The position numbers and the translations under genes are program-made. DNA of 64,000 nucleotides, taken from the NCBI RefSeq assembly GCF_013426205.1, contig NC_089426.1, positions 1,116,001-1,180,000 of the forward strand, given 5' to 3'. The notes under the pieces were generated by a model. The model was not told the origin of the DNA and made no database searches. It was given only the letters and a program-made list of their open reading frames with translations. Positions 34,281 through 44,989 of this stretch are shown here, in pieces; position 1 is the first letter of the stretch, and each line of letters starts with the position of its first letter. Source of the DNA: Metarhizium brunneum. Its lineage: Eukaryota; Ascomycota; Sordariomycetes; Hypocreales; Clavicipitaceae.

Positions 34281-36121
34281 ATGTTTTGTGTTCCGAGCAT
34301 TTCCATTTTCCGTTGACGACTTGCAACATGCATCTTGGGCTGGCCGAATGTGACGAATAGATCAGGTTTCGAGGGGATTTGCACGATGGTTTTCCGGCGC
34401 TATTCGCGAAAAATTGCGGCGTAGCGGTAAATTGGGTCCAGCTAGCACAAAGGGAAAAAAAATAACATTTGGAATCATTGTGGACAACCACCCCCGACTA
34501 CTTGCTCCGACGAGATATATACTTGCTTCGTACCGCTCAGCAGTGCTTTCGCCTTGATGCTTCACTGTGGAATCTTCTCACGATGTGTCGCTTACCAGTT
34601 ATGGTACCTTCATATCACTCGACTTTGGTTGATGATTGTGGGCTGCTATTCATACATGGAATCAGCAGTCGGGATCATGGTCTGGCGTTGTATTGCACGG
34701 TTGATGCTGCGTTTATCGGTCAACAGTGGTCATTGCACCCCAAAGCCATCGTCCCTTACTCTACGATGAGAGAAACACGCTCCCAACAACTCGCCCAATA
34801 ATGAGTTGACACCCATGTGCCCAATGTCGAGCTATGAATATTTTAAATGTGACTGAAACTGCTCAAGTCCAGCAGTCAAATCAGCGAGCGTCTCACATAA
34901 TCGGCAAATTTCGTGGGCGACAGCCAGGATAACCGAGCGCTTCTTGATCCTGGTTTACTTTATGATGCTCCATAAATAGGATTATCCGTATGCTGCACAT
35001 GTGGCATTACAAAACTCGTCCCATGGCGTTCGAAGTAGACGTTGTAGATGCAGATCATAGCTGCAATACAAAAAGGAATACATAGAAGAAACAGTAGAGT
35101 TTGGTCTAATCAAGCTACTAGTAAGCTGAGGGGAGTAGTATATCTTGGCAGAGTGCGCAATGTGTTTTTAGTTTCCTGGGTATCTAAGCCAGAATGACAT
35201 TGGTGGGTACGGTCGATGGTGGGTAGTGTAGATATTCAAACAACAGCGAGAGAGGTGAAATCCCCTCCTTGCAGAAACCCTTCTTTGGTCTGCTATATAT
35301 AAGTGATTTTGATTCATTCATAGGATCTCTTTGATTATTTATTACCTAGACTGCGGGATATATCATTAACACATGACAAGTGCCACAAACACGATCCAAA
35401 AATTCTACTGTTCCATTTAGGGTAGGCCTTCAAATGTTCCCATCAATCGAATCCCTTGCACCTCATGATCGAGCATTGCCGAGTGCATGTATTTTATATT
35501 ATCCCGTCTACTAAATTCCCTCTTAATAAAGACGACTGTTCCCAGTTGTTCATACCCATCATCTCAAACTGCCAATGGCCAGGGACCAAGCTCCTTCAAC
35601 TACCCGATGACGTGGATCGGGGTTAGGGTTAGGACACACCCGTATCATCCTGTCAAATTCACATGGTCAAAGACCTTGTACAATTGTCTTGTCGTATTGA
35701 ACTCAAGCACACTAAAGCACGGATTTGGCGTGAAGCTTTCTCAAGTGTCCAAAAGCGCATGCGTAAGTTCGTCATACCACAGCGTGTCATTCAGAAAAGT
35801 CACGTCAAATCGTCGAGGAACAGGGTGCGGAGCTGTGCGATGGCTTCTTACTGCCCGACTCGAGTCGACGGAAACGACGAGGTCTCACCTCTCCGCCGTA
35901 GTTTCAATTGCTAGAAACTAGAAAGCCAGAAAGGCAGTCCTAGACGATGCCAATATCTGAAAATGAATTAAATAACTTTTGTCGCTCACGCTGTTCATAC
36001 CATGGACCATGCCGAACTGTACACGGCCCCCGTCGCTTGCTCTCGCCGTGATAAATCTCAATATATACCTTCGAAAAAAAGTCCCCGCTAACATCTCTAT
36101 CTTTCACGTCGCGATTTGCCA
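34281..36121. other. 1.8-kb gene-free stretch
   Basis: Between uS14 and the convergent GT32 gene. Contains a short telomere-like repeat near 35619. Open frames (35487-35921 plus) show no family. Confidence 0.4.
35619..35633 (+). repeat. Short interstitial telomere-like repeat
   Basis: GGGGTTAGGGTTAGG, about two units of the TTAGGG repeat used by most filamentous fungi. Too short to prove a former telomere; may be chance or a repair scar. Confidence 0.4.
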
Positions 36122-37645
36122 TCACCACATCTTTTGCCAGTCTTTGCACAGGCCGAAAACCTCGCGGCAGAATTTCCCATATTCCACCACCACATTGGTG
36201 TGATGCCACGAACCCAAGGCCGCGTGGGCAAGTCTTGCGTCCGGGTGGTCCCACGACTTTTCGCCCATCCTGCTATACCTCTCTCTTGTCGGGCTGCGCA
36301 ATGTCCTCGTCAGCAAATGAAGTGGGAAAACCGATGCGTTGGTAATGTGTAGCATGCAGGGGAGATGTGTACCTGAATCCGGTCATGGGGAGAATCAAGA
36401 CATCGCCAGCGAGCTTCGTCCTCCCATTGTCCTTGAGACCCGTCAGGGCGTCCCACCTCAGACCTTCCCGCTCTTCCAGCCATTTGCGCGTCACCTCCGT
36501 GACGGCCGCGGGCCCGGTGCGCGTGAGCGGATCGTAGTGCAGCTGGGAGAGGCCGCCGGTAGACGTGTGCAGCGCCGCCAGCTTGGCCTCGCTGGCCTTG
36601 TCGGCGAGGCGGTCGAGGAACCGTTGCAGAATGGGGTGGCGAGGGGCGGACGCCAGTGCCCAGTTCGTGAGCTGGATGGCGTACGTGTATCCCATGCGCC
36701 AGTGGGCGTCGGTTTTCGGGTCCGAGTCGCATTCAATTCCCCATATGGCGTTGACGGGTTGCGCAGACTGCGCGGGTGTCTGCAGGAGCCGGCGCCGCGC
36801 GGCGCTGTCAAGGCCATGCGTTTTGCCCGTCAATTCGTCGGTCCATTCTGCAATGTCGGATTGCTGAATCCAACGGGCGGGATGTTGGAGGGGTTTCGTG
36901 TCAATGTCCCCGTACTGGAGTTGTCAGCCCGGGTTTTTGACCAGGATTCTGCGCGCATGTTGCTCGGCACTTACGATGCCTCCAAACCATTTGCACACCA
37001 TGATTCTGAAAATATCCACCTTTTCCACTGGCGAGAACACGTTGGTGAAGTCGTCTGCCAAGGGTGACTCGAGTTCCTTGACCAGGGACAAGACGCCTTG
37101 GTCATCCCAAAGAAAATACGCCATGGGGCTACTGCCCTCCTCGGGCAATGTAGAGTGTGTAAGCCAAGTTTCAACAAAAGAGACGATTCTTGCGTCTGTG
37201 CCGTTTAGCCGCGCTGTATTCCATTTTTGATGAACGATTAACGGGATATTTGAAAAGGGGATATGACGCTCGGTATGCGATTGAGTTGCTTGGGAAGCTA
37301 TGCGTGCAGCCTCGATGATGGTTCGCGGTGGGGTTTGGTCGCTCTTCATCCATTCCGGGGGAATGTACCATGCTGTGAGTGAGTGTTAGCGCCCTGTATT
37401 TGCCCTTGAATTTGAGGTGCGAAGTAGTCGGTAGTAGTAGATTGACGCTCACCTCCTCCTTTTCCCCGGAAAGAATGTATATGCTTGTAAACAAGGGGAA
37501 AGCCTCTTCGCAAGGCTTCCTCATCCAACGACTGTCGAGGCGGTCGCCTGTGGGCCAGCAGAACCCACGCTGTCAGGCAGAATGCAAGAGCTGAGATGAT
37601 TGCAAGCTTATATTGGAACCGCCGTGCCAGTCGAGGAGCAATCAT
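36122..37645 (-). CDS. GT32 (OCH1-like) Golgi glycosyltransferase
   Basis: Four exons, 37453-37645, 36975-37372, 36373-36914 and 36122-36293, encode 434 residues; all three introns have GT..AG borders and exact phases. Residues about 12-32 (YKLAIISALAFCLTAWVLLAH) are a signal anchor, giving a type II membrane protein with the catalytic part in the Golgi lumen. The stem includes AWYIPPEW; then IPLIVHQKW, the usual start of the sugar-transferase (Gly_transf_sug, DXD) domain. The second intron interrupts the key motif: WFGGI joins YGDIDT, with the metal-binding DxD at Asp200 and Asp202. The C-terminus includes TGFSPTRERYSRMG and HHTNVVVEYG, resembling the FSPG segment of OCH1 proteins. Likely a mannosyltransferase of N-glycan outer chains or a related transferase; exact linkage cannot be told from sequence. 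Confidence 0.9.
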
Positions 37646-40512
37646 GTTCGAGGTCGAGCAGACGTACAAATCAACGTGAGCAGGCCGACAGCAGCCAGTT
37701 TCATCCTTGGAGAAGAGAACAGCATTGAAACCACTTGGTGCTGGGCAGCTGGCGAGTGGCTGTTGTCTTCTTCCATGTCCCAACATTGAACTCATTGACG
37801 TCTATACCCCATGCTGAGCCGAATTACGCACGCAGCATGGGTGCCCCTGACGATGATGTGATTGGACGAGAACATCGGGGTGGAAACGCCACAGGGGAAA
37901 CAAGGCGTGTGAATGCCTTTGTGGAGTGGAGAGGACAGGAACTCTGAACGGCGATTGGCAATTGCCCAATCAGGTCAATGGTTCGAATCTGGATCAAGAT
38001 GCCGTTGTCGTCATGGTTGTACGCGTCATGAAAATTTGAATATATTTTTGCCCCTTGGCTAAATAGGAGCATGCTCATGGTTCACCAAGCTACGTGCTGG
38101 GGAAGTGACCGACACCCCTTCGACTGAGACAAATTTATTCGTCTCCCGATGTAGTACGACGCATCGGGGGCCCAACCAACAGACCTGTAGCCCTTGTGCT
38201 TTTTGCTTCTCTTTTTGCCCGTTTGACAAGACCTGTGTGACGCGGGAACTGCCCATCCGTCAGGCAGTGCTCCGTGGGGCTTGCATGCCAGCATACCCAA
38301 CTGGAAATGTCGGGCTGGGTCAATCTTGAACCTTATCTCCGGTATCCCGAATCCTGTATAACATTGATTCTTTCTGTCTTGTCTCCCTTTACCATATAGC
38401 TGTATCTACCAGAACTAGCTACGCAAGTTGGCTAATTCCTCGAATACAATGCAATAATCGCTGCGTAGTCCTCTGCCATCCGTTTTCCAAACTTTCATCG
38501 TCATTTCCCTTGTATCAAGGTCGGCTCGCCCTGAATGAACCGCTATCTCGTATAATAGTCTCTTAATATCCCGATGTACATGTATATACCGGCTCTGGAC
38601 AAGATTCTGTCAACAATGGCGAGCGGGCCATCAAGCAAGCTAAACGTACGCAAAAACTAACGCGCCAATGACCAAAGGCATCAATTGATAAATGTCTCTG
38701 TGAGAGGATTCCATGTTGCGAAAGGACTGTGGTAATGGTTGTGATTTCATGGGAGTTGTGCGGAGCCGAGTCAAGTCTTATTAGAGTTTTTTGTGCTCTT
38801 ACACTCAGCGTGGAACATGCGGAGGAGGCGACAACAAACTAGCAAAGGAAAAAAAAGGAATACTGATGAAAAAAAAGTCCTGTGTTGGGCGCAATCTGCC
38901 CTGCCCAGTCTTTTAATATGCTGTGCAACGCAAAGATTGGTTGGGGCTTTTCCCAATCTTATTGATGACGTTGGTCGAGAATGCCGGCTTGTAATAATAA
39001 AGGTCCGTGACAAGCTCCCCGAAATTTGACAGATCCCATGGGCTGCATGCTCTGGTCCAATTGTCCGTCTCAGCCAACGCGGGTAACTTAGGTTGGTTGG
39101 CTGGTCTGTTTTAGTCCATGTACAACCAACATTACATGACCCGATTCAGAATCATGTACTACTGTGATGTCATGCCCGAATCGGCGTCCAATTTGTGACC
39201 TCTATTTTTGGTCGGCTCAGGGATGCTGTCGACTCACCATGCTGCAGGCTATGTCTGTATCTCCAAATTCACTCTTGGTGCAGCGTAGATCGTAATAATT
39301 TCCTAGGTGCCAAAAAGCACCATGGGAATGCTATGGCAGTAGTCCCGGGCTTTGAACCACTATCATCATCATCAACGCTATCGCCAGTATCAGAACCCCA
39401 TGGCCCTTCCCTTCTCTTACGCGTACAAACAATTTGAAGCAATGGACTAATCCAGCCATATCCCAACCAGCGAGAATCCCTAGAAAAATGGTGGAGAGCC
39501 TGTTCATCTGTCTTCCTCTAACTTGATCAGGTCTCAATGGCCGTTGGTCCGATTTAAAACAAACAAGTCATTCCGCGTAATGGTTGTCTTGTCCCGACAG
39601 ACTTAACAATTAACCTCTTGTCCTTCTCTCTTCAGGATTCGCCTCGCTTCAGTCCGCCCTTCACCTGGATGTGTCTATCTTAGTCCTTGCCTAAAGTTGT
39701 AGGTGCATCAAGTACGTGGTTTTTCTGCAATGGCTCTACATCTAAAAAAAGACACAGGACTGCAAGTGATAGGTATGTTGGCTCTGATGAACCAGCCAGG
39801 ATGGGCTGGGGTCTACTGCGAGTTATGGCTATTCCTGGGATCACCGGCAATGTCTACATGTACGCCTGTTGGGCAAATCAACCACCGACTTGCACATGGA
39901 ACGGCAGTCTGGTCCCCGATAAACAAAAGGACAGCGACGAAAAAAATGCAGTTTTCTGTCCCGTACGAGCAGCAAAGAACGGTGGACTTGCTGGTTTGCC
40001 CACTGAGACTAAGCCAATTCACCAACTTGTCCTCCTCGAACCATCGGCATGACGTTTGAATAATGGTTATACACAATAAAGCCAGAGAAAGAGACATTGC
40101 GCATAGAGAAGAACTGAACCACCGACAGCCTCACTTTCCTGCCCGATGCCGTGGTGGCCGTACCTGTTTTCCTTCGCGGTTGGCTCTACTCCTCGTTTGA
40201 CGGGAGCCATGGCGGTGATGGACCTCGTTGGTGCATCTTGGCCTGGTCTTGCTGCATGGCGTTTCTATTTCGGGAGATTATGATGAAAAGTACTAAATTT
40301 GCTGGAGCCGTTGACAATTAAGTTGCAAGATGAGTTCATGATGACGAAAAGAAAAGTATAAGTATGCTCGTATATCCCAGTCCAACCTACGAATTCAAAC
40401 ACAAACCCACAACCTATTAAACAATCGTCAGCCAAACATCTTCTTCAAACCTCTGCTCCTCTTTTTATTCACTCAATTCACACTTACGACAAAGTCATTC
40501 TCTCCAACCAAT
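37646..40512. other. 2.9-kb divergent intergenic region
   Basis: Between the GT32 gene (minus) and the IDI-2-like gene (plus). No gene, RNA or repeat recognised. The leader of the IDI-2-like gene is pyrimidine- and CA-rich from about 40375. Confidence 0.4.
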
Positions 40513-40935
40513 ATGAAGTTCCTCAAAGCAGTGGGTGTTGCCATCATTTACGCTCAGGGAGCGCTCTCCATGCCAGCGAGTGCCGAAGAGGACTGCGGAT
40601 CGCTTGGAGTCATGGAGGTTGACGAGGCCAAGCTCCCAGAGGGCGTGGACGCCTCCCAGGTCCGCAAGTGCCTCGGCCACCCGGAAGGACACGGAACCGA
40701 CGATAGTGGGAAAGCTCTATTCGCGCGCGAGTGCGAGTTTAGATGGGCTTTGGGATGTAGCCGTGGTGGCTACTGCTGGAAAACCTGTGACACGGACAAC
40801 AACGGAAAATGGTGCTGGGCTGCTGAAGCCTCAGGCCTCGGCCCGTGGATTCGGTGCTCTTCTTACAAAGACTGCGAGAGGAGTATGGCTTGTGGCGAAG
40901 GGGGGGGTTGCAAAGAGTGTGGATGTGGCTGCTAG
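40513..40935 (+). CDS. Small secreted Cys-rich protein, IDI-2-like
   Basis: A single exon of 140 residues. Residues 1-19 form a signal peptide (MKFLKAVGVAIIYAQGALS). The mature protein has 14 cysteines, crowded in the C-terminal half: ECEFRWALGCSRGGYCWKTC, KWCWAAEASGLGPWIRC, and the tail KECGCGC. An even count suggests seven disulfides. The GCSRGGYCWKTCD...NGKWCW pattern is reminiscent of proteins annotated as IDI-2 in fungi; IDI-2 in Podospora is induced by vegetative incompatibility and during starvation-type stress. I recall this resemblance and cannot test it. Likely an extracellular effector-like or antimicrobial-type protein; function unknown. The longer frame at 40535-41131 overlaps it in another reading and is a shadow. 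Confidence 0.8.
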   Translation: MKFLKAVGVAIIYAQGALSMPASAEEDCGSLGVMEVDEAKLPEGVDASQVRKCLGHPEGHGTDDSGKALFARECEFRWALGCSRGGYCWKTCDTDNNGKWCWAAEASGLGPWIRCSSYKDCERSMACGEGGGCKECGCGC

Positions 40936-42013
40936 ACGTCTCTGCAGTTGCGAGCATTGCTATCTGAATCTGGGATGCACAATTGGTGTCAGTTACAGAT
41001 CATATCCATCACGAAAGGTTTTGTCGCCGTTTTTAGAGCCAGCATGGGCTTTGCTCGTCTTTGGAGGAGATCTCGGCCTGGTTGCTTTGATGGAAAGGGC
41101 TTGGCGGTCTACAAAGTCCTTGAGCAAATAGTGAAATAACAGTTGGTATCTATCTGACCCAAAAAGAACCTATCGTTACTACTGCCACACGGTCCAGCCA
41201 CTAACGTCGGTCATATCGTAGCACTTGACACTTGTATTGACAAAACTGGACGTGAGGCTCCACCACGTTGCAGCCTTTTTAAGGAATTGAACGTTCTACA
41301 AGGGAGTATATCCATTAGGAGCTGTATGCACGGGAGATATGCATAATGATAAGCTTGATTTGGCTACAAGCCTCATAACCCACACCCCTTAATGTGTTCC
41401 ACACACAAAAGCAATGGCAATGTCTGGTGCCATCATCAAAACAAGCGTCCGGTAATACGGAATTTTCGGCCCTAAATTTACGGAAATACCGTCCGCCCAT
41501 GTTGCAAATTGCCTACGAGGGCGGGACCCGGCTGATATGGTGCAAGTTGACTCTCTACAATCTTCATCACTTTAATCCATCGCACGAACGCCAAAGTAGG
41601 CTCTGAGCCAGAGTATATAGATCTATATTAGATGAAAAATTTAGAAACTTAAACGAATTGATTAAACGCGCTGCCATCTACCGATTGGTGTATCTTTTAT
41701 TCCTAACAGTGCAGTCGTTGTGTGTGGGCGCACCAAAACATTACATCTTTGTGTTGTAATATTCACAATTTAATATCACGTGTAAAGTCATGTGTGGACC
41801 CGTAATAGGGGTAATACCGTGTATAGATACCTTGACTACCAATAACCCCCCTTCTTCCTACTTGAATAGAAGATAGACTTGAATTGATATTATACCCCTA
41901 TTGCAATACTGCATCCCCAATTGCCTTGTGATCCCAGCATTTTGACTGCTCGTCGGTTGACCAAAAACGGAACTCAATCACCCCCACACTTTGGGTTGCT
42001 CTTACGTGCAGCA
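40936..42013. other. Convergent intergenic region
   Basis: Between the 3' ends of two Cys-rich secreted protein genes. Near 41303-41333 a 30-nt stretch resembles one near 63837-63866. AT-rich around 41620-41900. No gene recognised. Confidence 0.4.
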
Positions 42014-42954
42014 TCACTGCAATCCCCCGCATTTCGTGAACGCATCTTGACCTTCATTGAAGCACCTATCAAAGTCATATGGGTTGCTCTGTCGGCACTC
42101 TGTGAACTTCTGCATGCGTATTTCGTTGCACTGATTCGAGTTTAGTGGGGCAGGCTGAGTTGTATCGACTTTGTTCTGGCGTAGAGTGCAGAAGAAGGGG
42201 CCCTAGAAGGAATAGGTTCAGCAAATAGCGTGGACTAGGCTTCAATATTAATCACTTACGGCCCCAGGGAACTTGCCCTCCAAGCCACCGTTCGTCTTGT
42301 CACCGGCACCATGCTCGCACTCCTCGCACTAGAGTTGGTCGCCATGTCAGCTTGATGTTCTTGTCGTTTGTGAGGGTGTTGTAAACACTTACTCCGCCGA
42401 GTTTGGCGCAAAAGTGAGGCAGCTCGCGCGGAAAGCGGCAGCCCCGATTTGCGCAATCTTTCTCGACCATTTTCCTAAAGATGAAGACGCAATCCATCTT
42501 GTTCCCCTAGAAAAATATTAGTGGCAGACTATCTTGTGTTAGGAAAAGAACGGCTACCTTCGCTGGCGGTTCGCAGATGAATCGCATGCTGTCGTCAAAG
42601 GCAGCAACAAAGTTTTTGGGAGACTAGTGTTATCCTTCGCATTAATTATCGCATTAAATTGGCTATGAAACAATTGCTACTTACGTCTCCATTGCCATTG
42701 ATATTTCGCGAGACAGTGCATTCTCGGATATGTCTCCAGAATACTTCGTCTCCGTTTTCAATCTCAGACGGCGATTTTCTGTCTAAAGCACTTGTGACGC
42801 AGTCTTTGGCGTCGCTCTTGCATTTATCCATGTTGATATTCTCGAGCCTCCCACAAATTTTCTCTGCTTGGCGGTTCAATTCATCATCACTTGGAGGATC
42901 TCTGGCAAGAGCCAAGGCCGCAAAAGTAACAAGCACAATGCTAAGAGACTTCAT
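42014..42954 (-). CDS. Five-exon secreted 16-Cys protein of unknown function
   Basis: Exons 42685-42954, 42558-42623, 42393-42506, 42260-42328 and 42014-42202 join to 235 residues. Every exon length is a multiple of three and all four introns are phase 0, with GTAAGT or GTAGCC donors and CTAG acceptors. The ATG at 42954-42952 starts a signal peptide (MKSLSIVLVTFAALALA). The mature part has 16 cysteines spread over all exons: ICG, KC, DC and EC in exon 1; IC in exon 2; four in exon 3; CEEC at the start of exon 4; five in the last exon, ending KCGGLQ. No tandem repeat or domain is recognised. The last exon lies under no conspicuous frame and would be missed by simple ORF scanning. Likely an extracellular effector-like protein. 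A TATA box lies 130 nt upstream. Confidence 0.75.
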
Positions 42955-43083
42955 CTCGCAGATTTTCAACGGCGACAGTTGGCGTGTGAGCAAGTGCGAA
43001 GGGGAATTAAAGATCTGTGACAGTTGAAAGCAAGGTTGGTGCACCAATACGAAAAGTTAAGGGAATTCCTTCTACAAGTGGCG

Positions 43084-43092
43084 TTTTATATA
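43084..43092 (-). promoter_or_regulatory. TATA box of the 16-Cys secreted protein gene
   Basis: TATATAAAA on the minus strand, about 130 nt upstream of the ATG at 42954. Confidence 0.5.
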
Positions 43093-43455
43093 CCAACCGG
43101 CGTAACAGCGACAGCCTGTAATGCATGGGTGTAACATTGAATACAAGTCACGCCTGAACGCCAAGGGATGTAAGACTCGTAAGTGCGGGAACGCATTGCA
43201 AATTCACTCTATACGTGTCAGGTTCTGTCAAACTTATCATGTGTCGACGCAACGTTGCCCGGCTATGCGGGTCCCTCAGGCCATTAAGCATTAATTAAGG
43301 CCATGCATTACTCGCGTCCTCATCCCCTATGTGTAATAATTATTGCACTGCTGTGTCTATACACCCAATGAATTAGAGACTGCAGGCTCAAGGGTCGCAC
43401 CTCGATTTTCTTCCTATTTTGACGTCTTTATCTCAAGTTTTAAATTCGTCTAAAG

Positions 43456-43560
43456 ATGGTATCCAAGTAAGTTCTTTTTTCTTGGCCCTACCGTTGAAGC
43501 TGAGAGACCCGCAAAGCAGCTAATATATTTCAGGTCATGCACTTGTATAAAACTTTGTCG
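43456..43560 (+). pseudogene. Possible 5' end of a gene interrupted by a MITE
   Basis: ATG GTA TCC AA at 43456-43466 is followed by a good intron (43467-43533: GTAAGT, GCTAAT branch-like site, TTTCAG). Then comes GTCATGCACTTGTATAAAAC and, at 43561, the edge of a transposable element. The sequence before the ATG is pyrimidine-rich with a typical fungal leader look. No protein family can be assigned from so little sequence; it may be chance. Confidence 0.25.
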
Positions 43561-43755
43561 TACAGTCCACCCCCTGCATTATTTTTCACGCGTGACCTAA
43601 CAGGGTAGCTAATAACAGGGCGTAGTATACTAATTATAGCTTATATTTTTTAGGAAATCAGGTGTTAAGAGAGGATCTATAAAAAGCTTTTTTTAATTAG
43701 TTATTAACCCCCTTGCTAGGTTACGTATATAGAATAATTCAGGGGGTGGACTGTA
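43561..43755. mobile_element. MITE with perfect 16-bp terminal inverted repeats
   Basis: TACAGTCCACCCCCTG at 43561-43576 and its exact complement CAGGGGGTGGACTGTA at 43740-43755. The outer TA on each side fits a TA target duplication, leaving 14-bp inverted ends starting CAGT. The match extends imperfectly about 20 nt further inward, with mostly C/T differences as expected from RIP. The 195-bp element has no coding capacity. TA duplication and CAGT ends point to a non-autonomous Tc1/mariner-type element. Confidence 0.8.
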
Positions 43756-44090
43756 TTTTTAGACAAATAGGGTGGAGTATAAGCGTACACAGCTTCCAAT
43801 TACAACGTCTTTACGTTAATAATTTACAAGGTTTAAGGCATATTACTGCCAGCTATTATTATAGGTTTAAATCGTAATATTATCTCTAATAAATAAGTAT
43901 ATATAGCGTTAAATAAGGGTAATAATTTTAAATATATATACTTAAATTTACTATAATCTTAAAGCTATTAAGGCAGACTCAAAAGTAATAGCTATAAAAA
44001 CCTAGAAGCTAAGGTAGAATAACTTTATAAACTATATCCTTAATAACCTTTGCTCCTCTTAACTATAGAACTTGAATACCTACTTTCCGT
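43756..44090. repeat. AT-rich, RIP-like sequence
   Basis: Strongly AT-rich with many TTA/TAA/TATA words and no open frames of note, sharply different from the flanking gene-bearing DNA. This is the signature of repeat-induced point mutation or an old transposon remnant. No source element can be named. Confidence 0.5.
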
Positions 44091-44246
44091 ACGATCGTAA
44101 GCGTGGCTTCCGGGACAGTGCTTGACGGAGTCCGCATCGCATGGCATGGGTCTATGTATCAGCAGAAAATGGATGTTCGGTCCTGAGCCGCCCGAATAGC
44201 AGCTGTGGAACATGTAGATGTGACGATAATCCTTTATTTCTTCTAT

Positions 44247-44829
44247 CTAGTGAGGGATATCTAGCGCTTCGTATTGTGGTCCGAATACTGGTGATTGGGC
44301 CACCGTAGCCACTGTTGAATCAATCGTTTCTACGCGCAAGGATATTGTGTCATATCCAGGAGCATTTCTGCCTGGCATCAACACACAAGATTGCTTCTCT
44401 TGGCTATATCGAGCGCATCTCAAAACAAGGACTAAAGTGGTCTCTGTAAATTCCAGTATTCTGACCCAGCCCTGCGGGCTTGCAGTCCGTAATAGGTTAT
44501 TAACACTGGGGAAGTTAGCTACTGCGGATTGATAAGGAGGCTGCGAGTACATGTTACCTGGGGCTGGCAGTAAAGGCGGCGCCGTGATTTTTGCTGATAA
44601 GAGCGCAGTTTTCTTGGGTAAGGCCTTTAGAGTTTTTGGGTTCTTCGGTAGGAGGCGGCGGTGCAACGACTCCAGTACTTGGCCCGTCAAAACCCCTATC
44701 GAAATCTCCGTTTGGAGGTAGATCAAGGCCGTCTATTAGTCCAGGACCAAATTGCGGATCACGGACCTCTAGCGGACCTGCCGCCACCAGTCCGATTAAT
44801 ATACTAGCGACGGTAATGGAGAACTTTAT
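44247..44829 (-). pseudogene. Small secreted protein gene with lost start codon
   Basis: Two exons (44558-44829 and 44247-44505) are joined by a 52-nt intron with GTAACA donor, GCTAAC branch site and CCCAG acceptor; the frame continues exactly to the TAG at 44247-44249. Exon 1 begins with a convincing signal-peptide stretch (KFSITVASILIGLVAAG), but the codon where Met is expected is ATA (44829-44827), and no ATG is found just upstream. A G-to-A change (ATG to ATA) is what RIP would produce, and the gene sits in an AT-rich island. The mature part is Pro/Asp/Gly rich, then a second exon with WVRILEFTETTLVLVLRC. About 176 residues. Alternatively an unseen upstream exon supplies the start. Family unknown. 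Confidence 0.45.
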
Positions 44830-44989
44830 TCTAACTAAAGTCTCCTGGTAAAATAAAATTTTTAGGAAATAGATTAAACACTAGTAAGAATAATTGTTGG
44901 CAGAAGGATGCACGAGTATTCTACTTAACGGCACCTGCGGCGTCTATATATACCTCTTGACAATAGAGCCTGGGAACATTATTTGAAGA

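Noticed and set aside
37980..37989. GGTTCGAATC, like a tRNA B box
   Set aside because: No A box, anticodon arm or acceptor stem can be formed around it, so it is not called as a tRNA.
40535..41131. 198-codon frame overlapping the IDI-2-like gene
   Set aside because: No signal peptide or family; the overlapping 140-residue frame has a signal peptide and ordered Cys pattern, so this one is a shadow.
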